Source: JBHOQS01 sp042408875 (lineage in GTDB: Bacteria > Chloroflexota > UBA11872 > JBHOQS01). Taken from it: 64,000 nt of DNA. Positions 53,002-61,732 of this stretch are shown in pieces. Location: positions 62,001-126,000 of the forward strand of contig JBHOQS010000023.1 of the NCBI GenBank assembly GCA_042408875.1, written 5' to 3'. The position numbers and the translations under genes are program-made. A model generated the notes under the pieces. It did no database searches, was not told the origin of the DNA, and worked only from the letters and a program-made list of their open reading frames with translations. The stretch's first letter is position 1, and the number at the start of each line of letters is the position of its first letter.

Positions 53002-54370
53002 GGGGGCGCTGCGCCCGGCGCAGGTCGAGCATCTCCAGCCCTGGGCCGTGCGACCTCTCGACATAGCCGACTACCTGCCGAAACTGCTGGATGAGCCCGG
53101 CCAGCCGCTCGACCGCATCATTGATGTTGCGTATGGCCTCCCGGGCATCTGGCGGGAGCATGTGGCTGTGCGCGGCCAGAAGGTCGGCATAGCCTGCGAG
53201 GAGCGAGAGCGGCTGGCCGAACTCGTGCGCGATGGCGCGCGCTGTACGCACGGCGCCCTCCGCCCGGCCCTGCGCTCTCGTGTCGGCAAGCAGCTGCAGA
53301 TGCGCCAGCGCCATTGCCGTGCGTTCAGCCACGTAGTAGATCAGGTCGCGCTCGGCAGCTGGTAGATAGGTCGGCGCCGGAAACTTCACGCTGACAACGC
53401 CCATTTGGGACGGGCCTTTCGTCCCGGGAGCGAGCAGAGGTACACACATATAGGCCGGCCACTGATCTGTGGCCGGCGAGAGCGGACAGCAGATATCGCG
53501 CGCGGCGTCGGAGACATTCACCCGCATGCCCCGGCGCAGGCTCCAGCACGCTGCGGCCTGGGCGCTGCGACCAGAGCGTACCCCACCGCGCAGACAATCT
53601 GCACTGCGTCCGTCGCCCCAGGTGTGGAGTGTCGCCTGCCCGGCCCCGGATGGCTGGGCCGCTTCTTCGTTCGATAGCGCGAGCACGCCGGACGAGGCCG
53701 GGAACAAGCGGCGGAGCGCTGCGCACACTGCTTCAGCGACCTCATCCCGCGTTGCCGCAGCGTTCAGAGCCTCATCCAGCCGCAGCAGGGTCTCGAGGTT
53801 TGCGAGCTGTCGTTGCTGCTCCTCCGCCAGCCAGGCGCTATGCAGACAGAATGCTGCGAGCCCGGCCACGTGCGTCAGCCGTTCGATCTCGGAGCGGGTA
53901 AAGACGCGCGCGCCGGCCGCCACAGCGGTGAGCGTGCCGATCAACTGTCCACGGGAGAAGACTGGCACGCAGAGCGCTGAGAGGCTCGGCAGGGCAGGTG
54001 CCTCACCTTCATGGCCGGTGCCGGCGAAACTGCCCAGAGCGACCTGCCTCGGCTCAGCGTGGAGCAGGGCTGGTGCAACGCAGGCCTGCTCGAGCTGTGG
54101 CAGGCGCTGAGGCAGTGCTGGCACCCGTGCTAGCTCAGGCCAGCCCTGAAGAACCGGCCTTCCTGCCTGGTTAAGATGGATCAGCGCGACCTCGCAGGCC
54201 AGCAGCGCGCACACGCCGTCGGCGATGCTTCTGATCAGGCTGGCGCGGTCGGGCGACGAGCCCAGCACGCGCGCGAGTTCGTACAGAAAGTACGATTCTG
54301 CCGCGTTCCACTCAAGCTCGGCGGCGCCTGCTGGCTCGCTCAACGGGGTGGAAGGATCACGCTCCTGCAT
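52991..54370 (-). CDS. GAF-domain protein ending in a HisKA dimerisation domain, without an ATPase domain
   Basis: A 459-residue soluble protein. Two GAF-like domains lie at about residues 30-180 (ALCVPVFSRGQLIGTLTAVA) and 190-365 (YMCVPLLAPGTK, then GVVSVKFPAPTYLPAAERDL). A HisKA segment follows at about 380-440: ARAIAHEFGQPLSLLAGYAD carries the phospho-acceptor His in the H-box, followed by ERLAGLIQQFRQVVGY. The chain ends about 20 residues later, and the HATPase_c domain (N, G1, G2 boxes) is missing; the neighbouring DNA is another gene on the opposite strand. It could act as a phosphotransfer dimer like Spo0B, or be phosphorylated in trans. Confidence 0.85.
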   Translation of the reverse strand: MQERDPSTPLSEPAGAAELEWNAAESYFLYELARVLGSSPDRASLIRSIADGVCALLACEVALIHLNQAGRPVLQGWPELARVPALPQRLPQLEQACVAPALLHAEPRQVALGSFAGTGHEGEAPALPSLSALCVPVFSRGQLIGTLTAVAAGARVFTRSEIERLTHVAGLAAFCLHSAWLAEEQQRQLANLETLLRLDEALNAAATRDEVAEAVCAALRRLFPASSGVLALSNEEAAQPSGAGQATLHTWGDGRSADCLRGGVRSGRSAQAAACWSLRRGMRVNVSDAARDICCPLSPATDQWPAYMCVPLLAPGTKGPSQMGVVSVKFPAPTYLPAAERDLIYYVAERTAMALAHLQLLADTRAQGRAEGAVRTARAIAHEFGQPLSLLAGYADLLAAHSHMLPPDAREAIRNINDAVERLAGLIQQFRQVVGYVERSHGPGLEMLDLRRAQRPLRQ

Positions 54371-54402
54371 CTGCGGTGCCGGGACTTTCCGGTATGCCAG
54401 TC

Positions 54403-54783
54403 TTATGCTCGTTGCAGCGCGCCGCGGTCGAGCACGCTGCGGATTGCCGCCAGCAGCTGTGGCGGGCTGAACGGCTTGGACAGGTAATCTCGCGCTCCCT
54501 GCTTCAACGCCTCCATGGCAAGCTGGCGGCTGGCGATAGCCGAACAGATAATCACCTTCGCCTCAGGATCCTCTGCCCGAATGGCCTGTAAAGCTTCCAG
54601 GCCGTTCATATCGCCTGGCATCGTGTAATCCAGGAGCACAACGTCCGGCCGGCTGGCACGGTAGGCCTCGACGCCCTCGGCGCCGGTCGAGGCCAGAGAG
54701 ACATCGAAGCCGTGCGCTTCCAAATGGCGGCGCAGCAACTGGCGCATGAATGCCGTATCGTCAACGATCAGGATATGTGCCAT
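54403..54783 (-). CDS. CheY-like response regulator
   Basis: A 126-residue receiver: ILIVDDTAFMRQLLRRHLEA, phospho-Asp in DVVLLDYTMPGDMNGLEAL, VIICSA (Ser at the Thr position) and DYLSKPF. The DDTAFMR start is typical of CheY and CheY-like proteins. It lies between the CheC-like gene and the GAF/HisKA gene, 32 bp before the latter, in one transcription unit. No flagellar or receptor genes are in the window, so it may not serve motility. Confidence 0.93.
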   Translation of the reverse strand: MAHILIVDDTAFMRQLLRRHLEAHGFDVSLASTGAEGVEAYRASRPDVVLLDYTMPGDMNGLEALQAIRAEDPEAKVIICSAIASRQLAMEALKQGARDYLSKPFSPPQLLAAIRSVLDRGALQRA

Positions 54784-54851
54784 ATGTCCTCCGTGCCTTC
54801 ATACCTTACCTGCTTGGCTGTATCTTTTCTGGCTGTATCCTGCGCTCCACG

Positions 54852-55508
54852 TTACGCCAGCAGTGCATGAGCGCGCTGCTCGAGAAGAGAGGCGGATGCT
54901 CGTGGCAGCACGAAGAAGATACAGGCCACTGCATCCTCAGCATGGTCAGGCGGGTGAATGGCAGTTCGTAGCAAGACGATCACAGGCTCGCGCAGCGCTG
55001 CGGCGACAGCGCCCAGTTCCGCTTGCACGCTGCCGACCCGCACCTCCGCAGGCAGGTCTGCGGCCACGCGCACCCCAAGGAAGCTGCGCAGGGCAGCGAG
55101 ATAGGCGGCTGCAAGCAGCGCAGCCACCTGCCGGAGCAAGGCCCTGCCGAAGGCCTGGTGCAAGTCCTCGGCCGGGCAGCCCGGGCTGAGCAGCGCCAGC
55201 AGCGCGGGCGCGTGGTCCAGAGACAGGACCAGCAGGACATGCCCGTCAAGCTCACCGACCAGCCGCTGTGCCACCATAATGCCCCCGCCAGCGCACTGGT
55301 TCGGGCAGAGCGGCAGACTGTCTGGTCGCAGCACGGCCACCTCCGGTACACCGATGACGAAGGGCCGGTTCACCAGGTATGACAGCGCACCCGCAGCGTT
55401 GCCCGCGCCGACGTTGGCGATTTCGACCAGGACGTCGGCCAGCTCTGTGCATGTAGCAGTGGAAGCTGGCGTGGCCGAGCCCGGATCATGTCCGCAGAGC
55501 ATCTGCAC
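54852..55508 (-). CDS. CheC-family CheY-P phosphatase-like protein
   Basis: A 218-residue protein. EIANVGAGNAAGALSYLVNR and the following PFVIGVPEV are the first CheC phosphatase helix with the catalytic E-x3-N. The second half repeats the fold, but at the corresponding helix (RQVAALLAAAYLAAL) the E and N are replaced, so one active site is degenerate. CheC dephosphorylates CheY-P; the cheY-like gene follows after 68 bp. Start is the GTG at 55508, or the ATG at 55502. Confidence 0.85.
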   Translation of the reverse strand: MQMLCGHDPGSATPASTATCTELADVLVEIANVGAGNAAGALSYLVNRPFVIGVPEVAVLRPDSLPLCPNQCAGGGIMVAQRLVGELDGHVLLVLSLDHAPALLALLSPGCPAEDLHQAFGRALLRQVAALLAAAYLAALRSFLGVRVAADLPAEVRVGSVQAELGAVAAALREPVIVLLRTAIHPPDHAEDAVACIFFVLPRASASLLEQRAHALLA

Positions 55509-55778
55509 TGGCTTTGCGTCTCCTCTCTTCTCTCTATCCCTTCGCTGGCGGCGCGGTGTACACCGCGCTGTTGTGAGGGCTTGCCCAGACCCTCGCTAAC
55601 AAGTTTCGGCCGCTGCCGATGGATGCTTAGCGAAAAATTTGCCGCGAGGTGGCTAGCAGGGTCGACCGGATCCTCGCCCTGCCGGCGGAGCAGCGCGGAG
55701 GGCGTAAGTCGAAGTGTGAAAGGCCCCACCACACTTCCCCTGCCCTGGGCTTGTTACGCAGTACACAGCACGCTCGTG

Positions 55779-55807
55779 TTGCATGCGCACCAGCGCCTTG
55801 CTACAAT
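55779..55807 (+). promoter_or_regulatory. sigma70-type promoter of the tetR-men operon
   Basis: TTGCAT (55779-55784) and TACAAT (55802-55807) are exactly 17 nt apart. The predicted start, near 55814, lies inside the palindromic operator at 55811-55840. Confidence 0.75.
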
Positions 55808-55810
55808 GAG

Positions 55811-55840
55811 GAAAACCGACCGACGCGTCGGTCGGTTTTC
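55811..55840. promoter_or_regulatory. 30-bp perfect palindrome: probable TetR operator
   Basis: The arm GAAAACCGACCGACG is followed directly by its exact reverse complement. The core CCGACCGACGCGTCGGTCGG has the form of TetR-family operators. It begins 4 bp after the -10 box, spans the predicted start and is 50 bp before the tetR ATG, the position expected for autorepression. An alternative reading as a terminator is unlikely because it would stop transcription at its own start. Confidence 0.8.
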
Positions 55841-55889
55841 CTGTTCAGTCTTTTCTTGTTCGGACTGACCCGAAGGGGTGTACAGGTCT

Positions 55890-56531
55890 ATGCCTGTGGA
55901 GCAGGTGCGCAGCCTGGCCCGACACGAGCGTATCCTCGAGGCCGCGCTCCAGGTGTTCTCCCGCAAGGGGTACCGCGATGCCTCAGTGGACGACATCGCG
56001 GTGGAGTCCGACACTTCGAAAGGCGGCGTCTACTTCCACTTTCCCAACAAGCAGGCGATCTTCCTGGCCCTGCTGGATCGCATGGCTGCACTGTTACGCT
56101 CTCGCATCGAGGAGGCTATCGCGGCTGAGCACGATCCGGTGCGTAAGGCTGACCTTGCCTTGCAAGTGGTGCTGCGCACCTTCGGCTCACACCGCACGCT
56201 GGCGCGGCTCTTCTTCGTCGATGCTCTCGGCGCTGGCCGCGAGTTCAACCAGCGTATGGCCGAGCTCCGCGCTGAGTTCGCCGCGCTGATCCAGCGTCAC
56301 CTGGACGAGGCTATCCAGCACGGAGCAATTCCGCCAGTGGATACCGCTGTGGCTGCCCGTGTCTGGTTCGGGGCGATCAATGAGGTTGTGACGGCCTGGG
56401 TGCTCCAGGAGCCGCCCGGCCGCCTGGAAGAGACCTACCCGACCCTGCGCACGCTCCTGCTGCGGAGTATCGGTGTGCAGCCCCTGCCCTACTCTCTTGC
56501 GAGGACTGAGCATGATCAGTCTAGTGCGTGA
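55890..56531 (+). CDS. TetR/AcrR family regulator
   Basis: A 213-residue protein. The N-terminal HTH is RHERILEAALQVFSRKGYRD, ASVDDIAVESDTSKGGVYFH, FPNKQAIFLALLDRM, a strong TetR_N match. The C-terminal helical ligand domain is of the fatty-acid or acyl-CoA-responsive shape (RTFGSHRTLARLFFVDALG), without a named ligand. Its 3' end overlaps menF by 20 bp, so it is transcribed with the men genes and probably represses them through the 55811 palindrome. ATG at 55890 is used; a GTG at 55878 is possible. Confidence 0.93.
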   Translation: MPVEQVRSLARHERILEAALQVFSRKGYRDASVDDIAVESDTSKGGVYFHFPNKQAIFLALLDRMAALLRSRIEEAIAAEHDPVRKADLALQVVLRTFGSHRTLARLFFVDALGAGREFNQRMAELRAEFAALIQRHLDEAIQHGAIPPVDTAVAARVWFGAINEVVTAWVLQEPPGRLEETYPTLRTLLLRSIGVQPLPYSLARTEHDQSSA

Positions 56532-57957
56532 GATAAGTGCAGCGCTGAGCGACCTGCCCCTGCGCAGCGCCGCCGCCGAAGCGCAAGCGCGCGCCCGCAG
56601 ATCTGGCCGCCCGATCCTGGCGAGCGTGACGGTACGAGTTCCCTATACCGATCCCCTAGCGCTCTTCCAGCAGGGGGCCGGCCTCGCCAGCGACCGGTTC
56701 TTCTGGGCCCGGCCCGATGAGTACTTCGCCATGGCCGGCGCAGGCGCGGCGTGGACGCTGGTACTGAAGGGCCCAGAGCGCTTCCACTGTGCCAGCGCAG
56801 AGTGGCGCACCCTTTGCCAGGACGTGGTGGTCGATGCTCGTGAGGCCCCGCGCGGGACCGGGCCGCTGGCGCTAGGCGGCTTCTCATTCGATCCGCTGCG
56901 TCCGCGCACGCCGCTGTGGGACGGCTTTCCCGACGGTCTGCTTCTGCTGCCCCAGTATCTCCTCACCACAGCAGGCGACGCGTCCTGGCTGACCGTCAAT
57001 CTCCTGCTCCAGCCCGAGGCGGACGATACCGGTGTGGCGGCTATCCAGGCCCGGCTGGGGCAGGTGCTCAGCCGGGCAGCCGCTCCCATGGAGCCGGATG
57101 GCCACGGTTCAGCCGCTGGCCGGCAGCTCGAGCTCGTTGATGTGCTCGCGCCGCATGGCTGGAAGCGCATGGTCGCGTCCCTGGTGCGGGATATCCAGGG
57201 CGGCCGGGTGCAGAAGGTGGTGCTGGCTCGCCAGGCGCAGCTGCACGGCCGCATGCCGTTCGACGCTGCCCGTGCGCTGGCGTGGCTGCGGCGTGAGTAC
57301 CCCGGCTGCTTCGTCTTCGCTGTGGCGCGGGGCGAGCGTTGCTTCCTTGGCGCCTCCCCGGAACGCCTGGTCCGCCTCGAGCAGGGGATGGTCCAGGTGA
57401 CCTGCCTGGCCGGATCCATCGCTCGTGGGGACTCTATAGACGAAGACGAGCGGCTGGGCCAGGCACTGCTGGACAGCGCGAAGGACCGCGCCGAGCACGC
57501 TTTCGTGGTAGAGACGTTGTGCCAGGCGCTCGTCGAGGCCGGTGTGGAGCTAGAGCCACCTGGCCGGCCCCGGCTGCTCAAGGTACGCAACGTGCAGCAC
57601 CTCTTCACACCGCTACGTGGCCGCGCCCGGGACTGCCAAAGCGCGCTCGACCTGGCTGAGCGGCTGCACCCTACGCCGGCAGTAGGCGGTGTGCCACGGG
57701 AGGTCGCGCTGGAGCTGATCCGCGAGCGGGAGCAGCTCGACCGCGGCTGGTACGCCGGACCGCTGGGCTGGGTGGACGGCCGCGGCGAGGGCGAGTTCGC
57801 TGTGGCGATCCGCTCGGCGCTGCTCGAGGGCGCCCAGGCCACTCTCTTCGCCGGCTGCGGGATCGTGGCCGGCTCAGACCCTGAGCGGGAGTATGCCGAG
57901 GCTTCGCTCAAGCTGCGCCCCATGCTCGCGGCCCTGAGCGAGTCCTACGTGGAGTAG
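56512..57957 (+). CDS. menF: isochorismate synthase
   Basis: A 481-residue chorismate-binding enzyme. GGRVQKVVLARQAQL contains the general-base Lys; FLGASPERLVRLEQG, LAGSIARGDSIDEDE, LHPTPAVGGVPREVAL and GAQATLFAGCGIVAGSDPER are the conserved magnesium and chorismate motifs. It converts chorismate to isochorismate, the first step to menaquinone. ATG at 56512 follows GAGGACTGAG inside the tetR 3' end. The menD gene follows after 4 bp. Confidence 0.95.
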   Translation: MISLVREISAALSDLPLRSAAAEAQARARRSGRPILASVTVRVPYTDPLALFQQGAGLASDRFFWARPDEYFAMAGAGAAWTLVLKGPERFHCASAEWRTLCQDVVVDAREAPRGTGPLALGGFSFDPLRPRTPLWDGFPDGLLLLPQYLLTTAGDASWLTVNLLLQPEADDTGVAAIQARLGQVLSRAAAPMEPDGHGSAAGRQLELVDVLAPHGWKRMVASLVRDIQGGRVQKVVLARQAQLHGRMPFDAARALAWLRREYPGCFVFAVARGERCFLGASPERLVRLEQGMVQVTCLAGSIARGDSIDEDERLGQALLDSAKDRAEHAFVVETLCQALVEAGVELEPPGRPRLLKVRNVQHLFTPLRGRARDCQSALDLAERLHPTPAVGGVPREVALELIREREQLDRGWYAGPLGWVDGRGEGEFAVAIRSALLEGAQATLFAGCGIVAGSDPEREYAEASLKLRPMLAALSESYVE

Positions 57958-57961
57958 CGCC

Positions 57962-59749
57962 ATGGCCGGCACGCCGGTGCAGCACGCCGCGTTTCAGTTC
58001 GCTGGCGCGCTCGTGGACGAGCTGGTGCGCGCAGGGGTGCGCCATTTCTGCGCCTGCCCAGGTTCGCGCTCGACCCCGCTGGCCCTGCTGATCGCGCGCC
58101 ATCCCGGCGCCCGCCTGTGGATGCACCTGGACGAGCGCTCCGCTGCCTTCTTTGGCCTTGGGCTGGCCAGGGCATCGCGGCAGCCGGTGGCGCTGCTGTG
58201 TACCTCGGGCACTGCGGCGGCCAATTTCATGCCGGCGGTCATTGAGGCCTTCTACGCCCGCGTGCCGCTGGTGGTGCTGACCGCCGATCGCCCCCACGAG
58301 CTGCGCGATTGCGGGGCAGCTCAGACCATCGATCAGGTGCACCTATACGGCGAGCACGTGAAATGGTTCGTGGACCTGCCCGAGCCAGATGCTGCCCCGG
58401 AACTGGTGCGCTACGCCCGCACAGTGGCATGCCGCGCCGTTGCACTGGCACGGCGCGGTCCGGCCGGGCCGGTGCACCTGAACTGCCCCTTCCGCGAGCC
58501 GCTCGTTCCGGTCTCGGTCGATGGTGCTCCCCCTGCGGGGGCGCGTGGGGACGGCGAGCCGTACGTTGCGGTGGTCGCTGGTCCGCGGGCGCCGGAGCCG
58601 GCACTGGTGCGTGACCTGGTAACGCGGCTGGCCGACATGCCACATGGCTTGCTCGTGTGCGGCCCGCAGGACGATCCGTTCCTGGCAGAGGCGGTGGTGG
58701 CGGCCGCCCACGCCCTGGGCTATCCTGTGCTGGCCGACCCGCTCTCGGGGGTGCGCTGTGGCAGGCACGACCGCACATTCGTGCTCGATGCCTACGACGC
58801 CTTCCTGCGCGACGCCGACTTTGTCGAGCATACGCCGCCGCAGGTGGTGCTGCGCTTCGGCGCCATGCCGACGTCCAAGCCGGTCTTGCAGTATCTCCAG
58901 CGCTACCCACAGTGCCGCCAGATCGTGATCGACGGAGACGGCGGCTGGCATGAGCCGACCGGCCTGGCGGCTGAGGTGCTGCACGTCAATGGCCGGCTGC
59001 TCTGTGAGGCGCTGGCCACCGCCGCGCCCGCCAGGCTCGCTGGAGACCCTGAGCGTGTGGCCTGGACGCAGCACTGGCTCGAAGCAAACCGCGCCGCCCG
59101 TGTGGCTATCGACCGGGAACTGGCCGCGCTCGATGAGCTGTTCGAAGGCAAGGTGTTCGCCGAGCTGGCAGACTTGCTGCCCGATGGGGCGGTGCTATAC
59201 GTCGGTAACAGCATGCCGGTGCGCGACCTGGACACCTTCTTTCCGGCCAGTGAGCGGCGCATCCGTGTCCTGGGCAATCGCGGCGTGAACGGGATCGACG
59301 GGGTGGTCTCCAGCGCGCTAGGCGCCGCCGCGGCGCTGAACGGTGAGGGGCCGCTGGTGCTGGTCATCGGCGACCTGTCGTTCTACCACGACTCGAACGG
59401 CCTGCTGGCGGCGAAGCAGCACGGGCTCGACGCCATGATCATCCTGCTGAACAACGACGGCGGCGGGATCTTCTCCTTTTTGCCGCAGGCCACCGAAGCT
59501 GCAGAGCACTTCGAGCTGCTCTTCGGGACGCCGCACGGCCTGGACTTTCGCCCGATCGCCGAGGCGTATGGGGCGCGCTTTACCCGTGTACGCACCTGGC
59601 CGGAGTTCCGCGAGGCGGTGTGCACCGGCATCGGCGGCCGTGGCCTGCATGTGGTCGAGGTGCCGACCGAGCGCCGCCGCAACGTGGCCCTGCACCGGCG
59701 TATCTGGCCGGCCGTATCGGAGGCGCTGCATGCAGTGAGCGGGGTGTGA
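57962..59749 (+). CDS. menD: SEPHCHC synthase
   Basis: A 595-residue thiamine diphosphate enzyme (2-succinyl-5-enolpyruvyl-6-hydroxy-3-cyclohexene-1-carboxylate synthase). The N-terminal domain has FCACPGSRSTPLALLIARHP, HLDERSAAFFGLGLARAS and CTSGTAAANFMPAVIEA. The ThDP-binding GD(L)-N motif is in IGDLSFYHDSNGLL, then IILLNNDGGGIFSFLPQ. It joins isochorismate and 2-oxoglutarate. It starts 4 bp after menF, so translation is coupled. Confidence 0.96.
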   Translation: MAGTPVQHAAFQFAGALVDELVRAGVRHFCACPGSRSTPLALLIARHPGARLWMHLDERSAAFFGLGLARASRQPVALLCTSGTAAANFMPAVIEAFYARVPLVVLTADRPHELRDCGAAQTIDQVHLYGEHVKWFVDLPEPDAAPELVRYARTVACRAVALARRGPAGPVHLNCPFREPLVPVSVDGAPPAGARGDGEPYVAVVAGPRAPEPALVRDLVTRLADMPHGLLVCGPQDDPFLAEAVVAAAHALGYPVLADPLSGVRCGRHDRTFVLDAYDAFLRDADFVEHTPPQVVLRFGAMPTSKPVLQYLQRYPQCRQIVIDGDGGWHEPTGLAAEVLHVNGRLLCEALATAAPARLAGDPERVAWTQHWLEANRAARVAIDRELAALDELFEGKVFAELADLLPDGAVLYVGNSMPVRDLDTFFPASERRIRVLGNRGVNGIDGVVSSALGAAAALNGEGPLVLVIGDLSFYHDSNGLLAAKQHGLDAMIILLNNDGGGIFSFLPQATEAAEHFELLFGTPHGLDFRPIAEAYGARFTRVRTWPEFREAVCTGIGGRGLHVVEVPTERRRNVALHRRIWPAVSEALHAVSGV

Positions 59750-59874
59750 TCCCTCATCCCTGTCTCCTCCTCTGCGTGTGGAGAGAGGGACGAAGAGCGA
59801 TCCAAGAATATGGGCAGAGTACTGGCGAGGCGATCCTCTCGGGGAAGTTGGGAAGTGACGCTGCTGGCCGAGCG

Positions 59875-60741
59875 ATGAGCTACACTTCAGGGACTGATGT
59901 TTCACTGGCACATGCTATCTCTCGCGTTAACGGTGTCATGCTCCACGCCATGCTGGCCGGCGACGTGAAAGCCCGGCCGCTCGTGTTGCTGCACGGCTTC
60001 ACTGGCAGTGCCGAGACGTGGACGCCGTTTCTGCCAGCCCTCACCAGGCAGTCCCGCGTGATCGCGGTGGACCTGCTCGGACATGGCAGGTCGGACGCGC
60101 CGGATGACCCGCAGCGCTACCGCATGGAGTGTTGCGTCGAAGGCTTGCTGGCGCTGCTGGATGACCTGGGCGTGGCTCAGATCGATGTACTGGGCTACTC
60201 GATGGGCGGGCGAGTAGCACTGCACCTGGCCACCGCTGCGCCGGAGCGCGTGCGCGCCCTGGTGCTGGAGAGCGCTTCGCCGGGCATCGAGGACCCACAC
60301 GAGCGGCAGGCCCGCGCTGCCGCGGACGCCGCGCTGGCCGAGCGGCTCGAGCGCGAGGGGTTAGAGGCGTTCGTGACCTACTGGGAGCAGCAGCCCCTCT
60401 TCGCCACCCAGGCGCGTCTGCCGGAAGCAGCGCGCGCCTACCTGCGCGCCCAGCGGTTGCGCCAGCGACCGCTCGGTCTCGCCAACAGCCTACGCGGCAT
60501 GGGTGCCGGCCGCCAGGAGCCGCTGTGGGACCGGCTGGGCGAGCTCCGCATGCCTGCGCTGATTATTACCGGCGCGCTCGACGAGAAATACTGCGCCATC
60601 GGCCGGCGGATGGCTGCATGCATGCCGTGCGCTCGCCTGGAGATCGTGCCGGACGCTGGACACGCTGTGCACCTGGAGCAGCCGGAGGCCTTCACGCGGC
60701 TAGTGGTGGCGTTTCTCTCAGGCAGCGAGTCCTTCGCTTAG
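59875..60741 (+). CDS. menH: SHCHC synthase (MenH-like alpha/beta hydrolase)
   Basis: A 288-residue alpha/beta hydrolase. VLLHGFTGSAETWTPFLPAL is the oxyanion turn, the nucleophile Ser is in VLGYSMGGRVALHLA, and the catalytic His in VPDAGHAVHLEQPEAF. Placement after menD supports 2-succinyl-6-hydroxy-2,4-cyclohexadiene-1-carboxylate synthase. The ATG at 59875 has no strong ribosome site; a later ATG at 59938 is possible. Confidence 0.9.
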   Translation: MSYTSGTDVSLAHAISRVNGVMLHAMLAGDVKARPLVLLHGFTGSAETWTPFLPALTRQSRVIAVDLLGHGRSDAPDDPQRYRMECCVEGLLALLDDLGVAQIDVLGYSMGGRVALHLATAAPERVRALVLESASPGIEDPHERQARAAADAALAERLEREGLEAFVTYWEQQPLFATQARLPEAARAYLRAQRLRQRPLGLANSLRGMGAGRQEPLWDRLGELRMPALIITGALDEKYCAIGRRMAACMPCARLEIVPDAGHAVHLEQPEAFTRLVVAFLSGSESFA

Positions 60742-60835
60742 TCTGCGGAGCTTCGCGTGTGGAGGCTTAGCTCATAGAGCTTCACATAGAGAGAGCGAGA
60801 GCTTCTACGCAAACAAGCACGAAGAGGACAGGAGT

Positions 60836-61684
60836 ATGGCTGCGAATACGAATCTCAGCGCGCCCGTCAGATGGAAGCGGGTGAAAGAGTACACCGACAT
60901 CATTTACGAGCATGCCGAGGGCGAGGGCATCGCCAAGATCACGATCAACCGGCCTGAGGTACGCAACGCCTTCCGTCCGCTCACTGTGATGGAGATGATG
61001 GACGCCTTCGCCGACGTGCGTGATGCCTCGCACATCGGCGTCGCGCTTCTGACCGGGGCGGGAACGGAAGCCTTCTGCTCCGGCGGGGACCAGCGTGTGC
61101 GCGGCGAAGGCGGGTATGTCGGCCATGACCAGATCCCGCGACTCAACGTGCTCGATCTTCAGCGGCAGATCCGGCTCCTGCCCAAGCCGGTGATCGCCGT
61201 GGTGGCCGGCTATGCCATCGGCGGCGGCAATGTGCTCCAGCTTGTCTGCGACCTGACCATCGCCGCCGACAATGCCATCTTCGGCCAGGCCGGGCCGAAG
61301 GTCGGCAGCTTCGACGGTGGGTATGGTGCTGGCTATCTGGCACGGGTGGTCGGCCACAAGAAAGCACGCGAGATCTGGTATCTCTGCCGCCAGTACACCG
61401 CCCAAGAAGCGCTCCAGATGGGTCTGGTCAACACTGTCGTGCCGCTAGAGAAGCTCGAGGAGACGGCGGTGCAATGGGCGCGCGAAATCCTGGAGAAGAG
61501 CCCGACGGCGATCCGCTTCCTGAAGGCGGCCTTCAACGCCGATACCGACGGGCTGGCCGGCTTGCAGCAGCTTGCCGGCGACGCCACGCTACTCTTCTAC
61601 CTGACCGACGAGGCCAAGGAGGGGCGTGACGCCTTCTTGCAGAAGCGCAAGCCGGACTTCTCCAAGTTCCCGCGCTTTCCGTAG
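60836..61684 (+). CDS. menB: 1,4-dihydroxy-2-naphthoyl-CoA synthase
   Basis: A 282-residue crotonase-fold enzyme. FCSGGDQRVRGEGGY, VVAGYAIGGGNVLQLVCDLT and FGQAGPKVGSFDGGYGAGYL are the MenB-specific signatures, including the Asp of SFDGG. YLCRQYTAQEALQMGLVNTV follows. It cyclises o-succinylbenzoyl-CoA to dihydroxynaphthoyl-CoA. ATG at 60836 follows AGGACAGGAG. Confidence 0.97.
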   Translation: MAANTNLSAPVRWKRVKEYTDIIYEHAEGEGIAKITINRPEVRNAFRPLTVMEMMDAFADVRDASHIGVALLTGAGTEAFCSGGDQRVRGEGGYVGHDQIPRLNVLDLQRQIRLLPKPVIAVVAGYAIGGGNVLQLVCDLTIAADNAIFGQAGPKVGSFDGGYGAGYLARVVGHKKAREIWYLCRQYTAQEALQMGLVNTVVPLEKLEETAVQWAREILEKSPTAIRFLKAAFNADTDGLAGLQQLAGDATLLFYLTDEAKEGRDAFLQKRKPDFSKFPRFP

Positions 61685-61732
61685 CGATGGCGTTGTCTAC
61701 ACGCAGGGCCATCATGGCGTAGAGAAGCGGAC

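Larger units (their letters stand above)
55509..55889. other. CheC / tetR divergent region
   Basis: It contains the tetR promoter and palindromic operator described separately. The left part (55509-55770) has no recognised gene or repeat. Confidence 0.55.
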
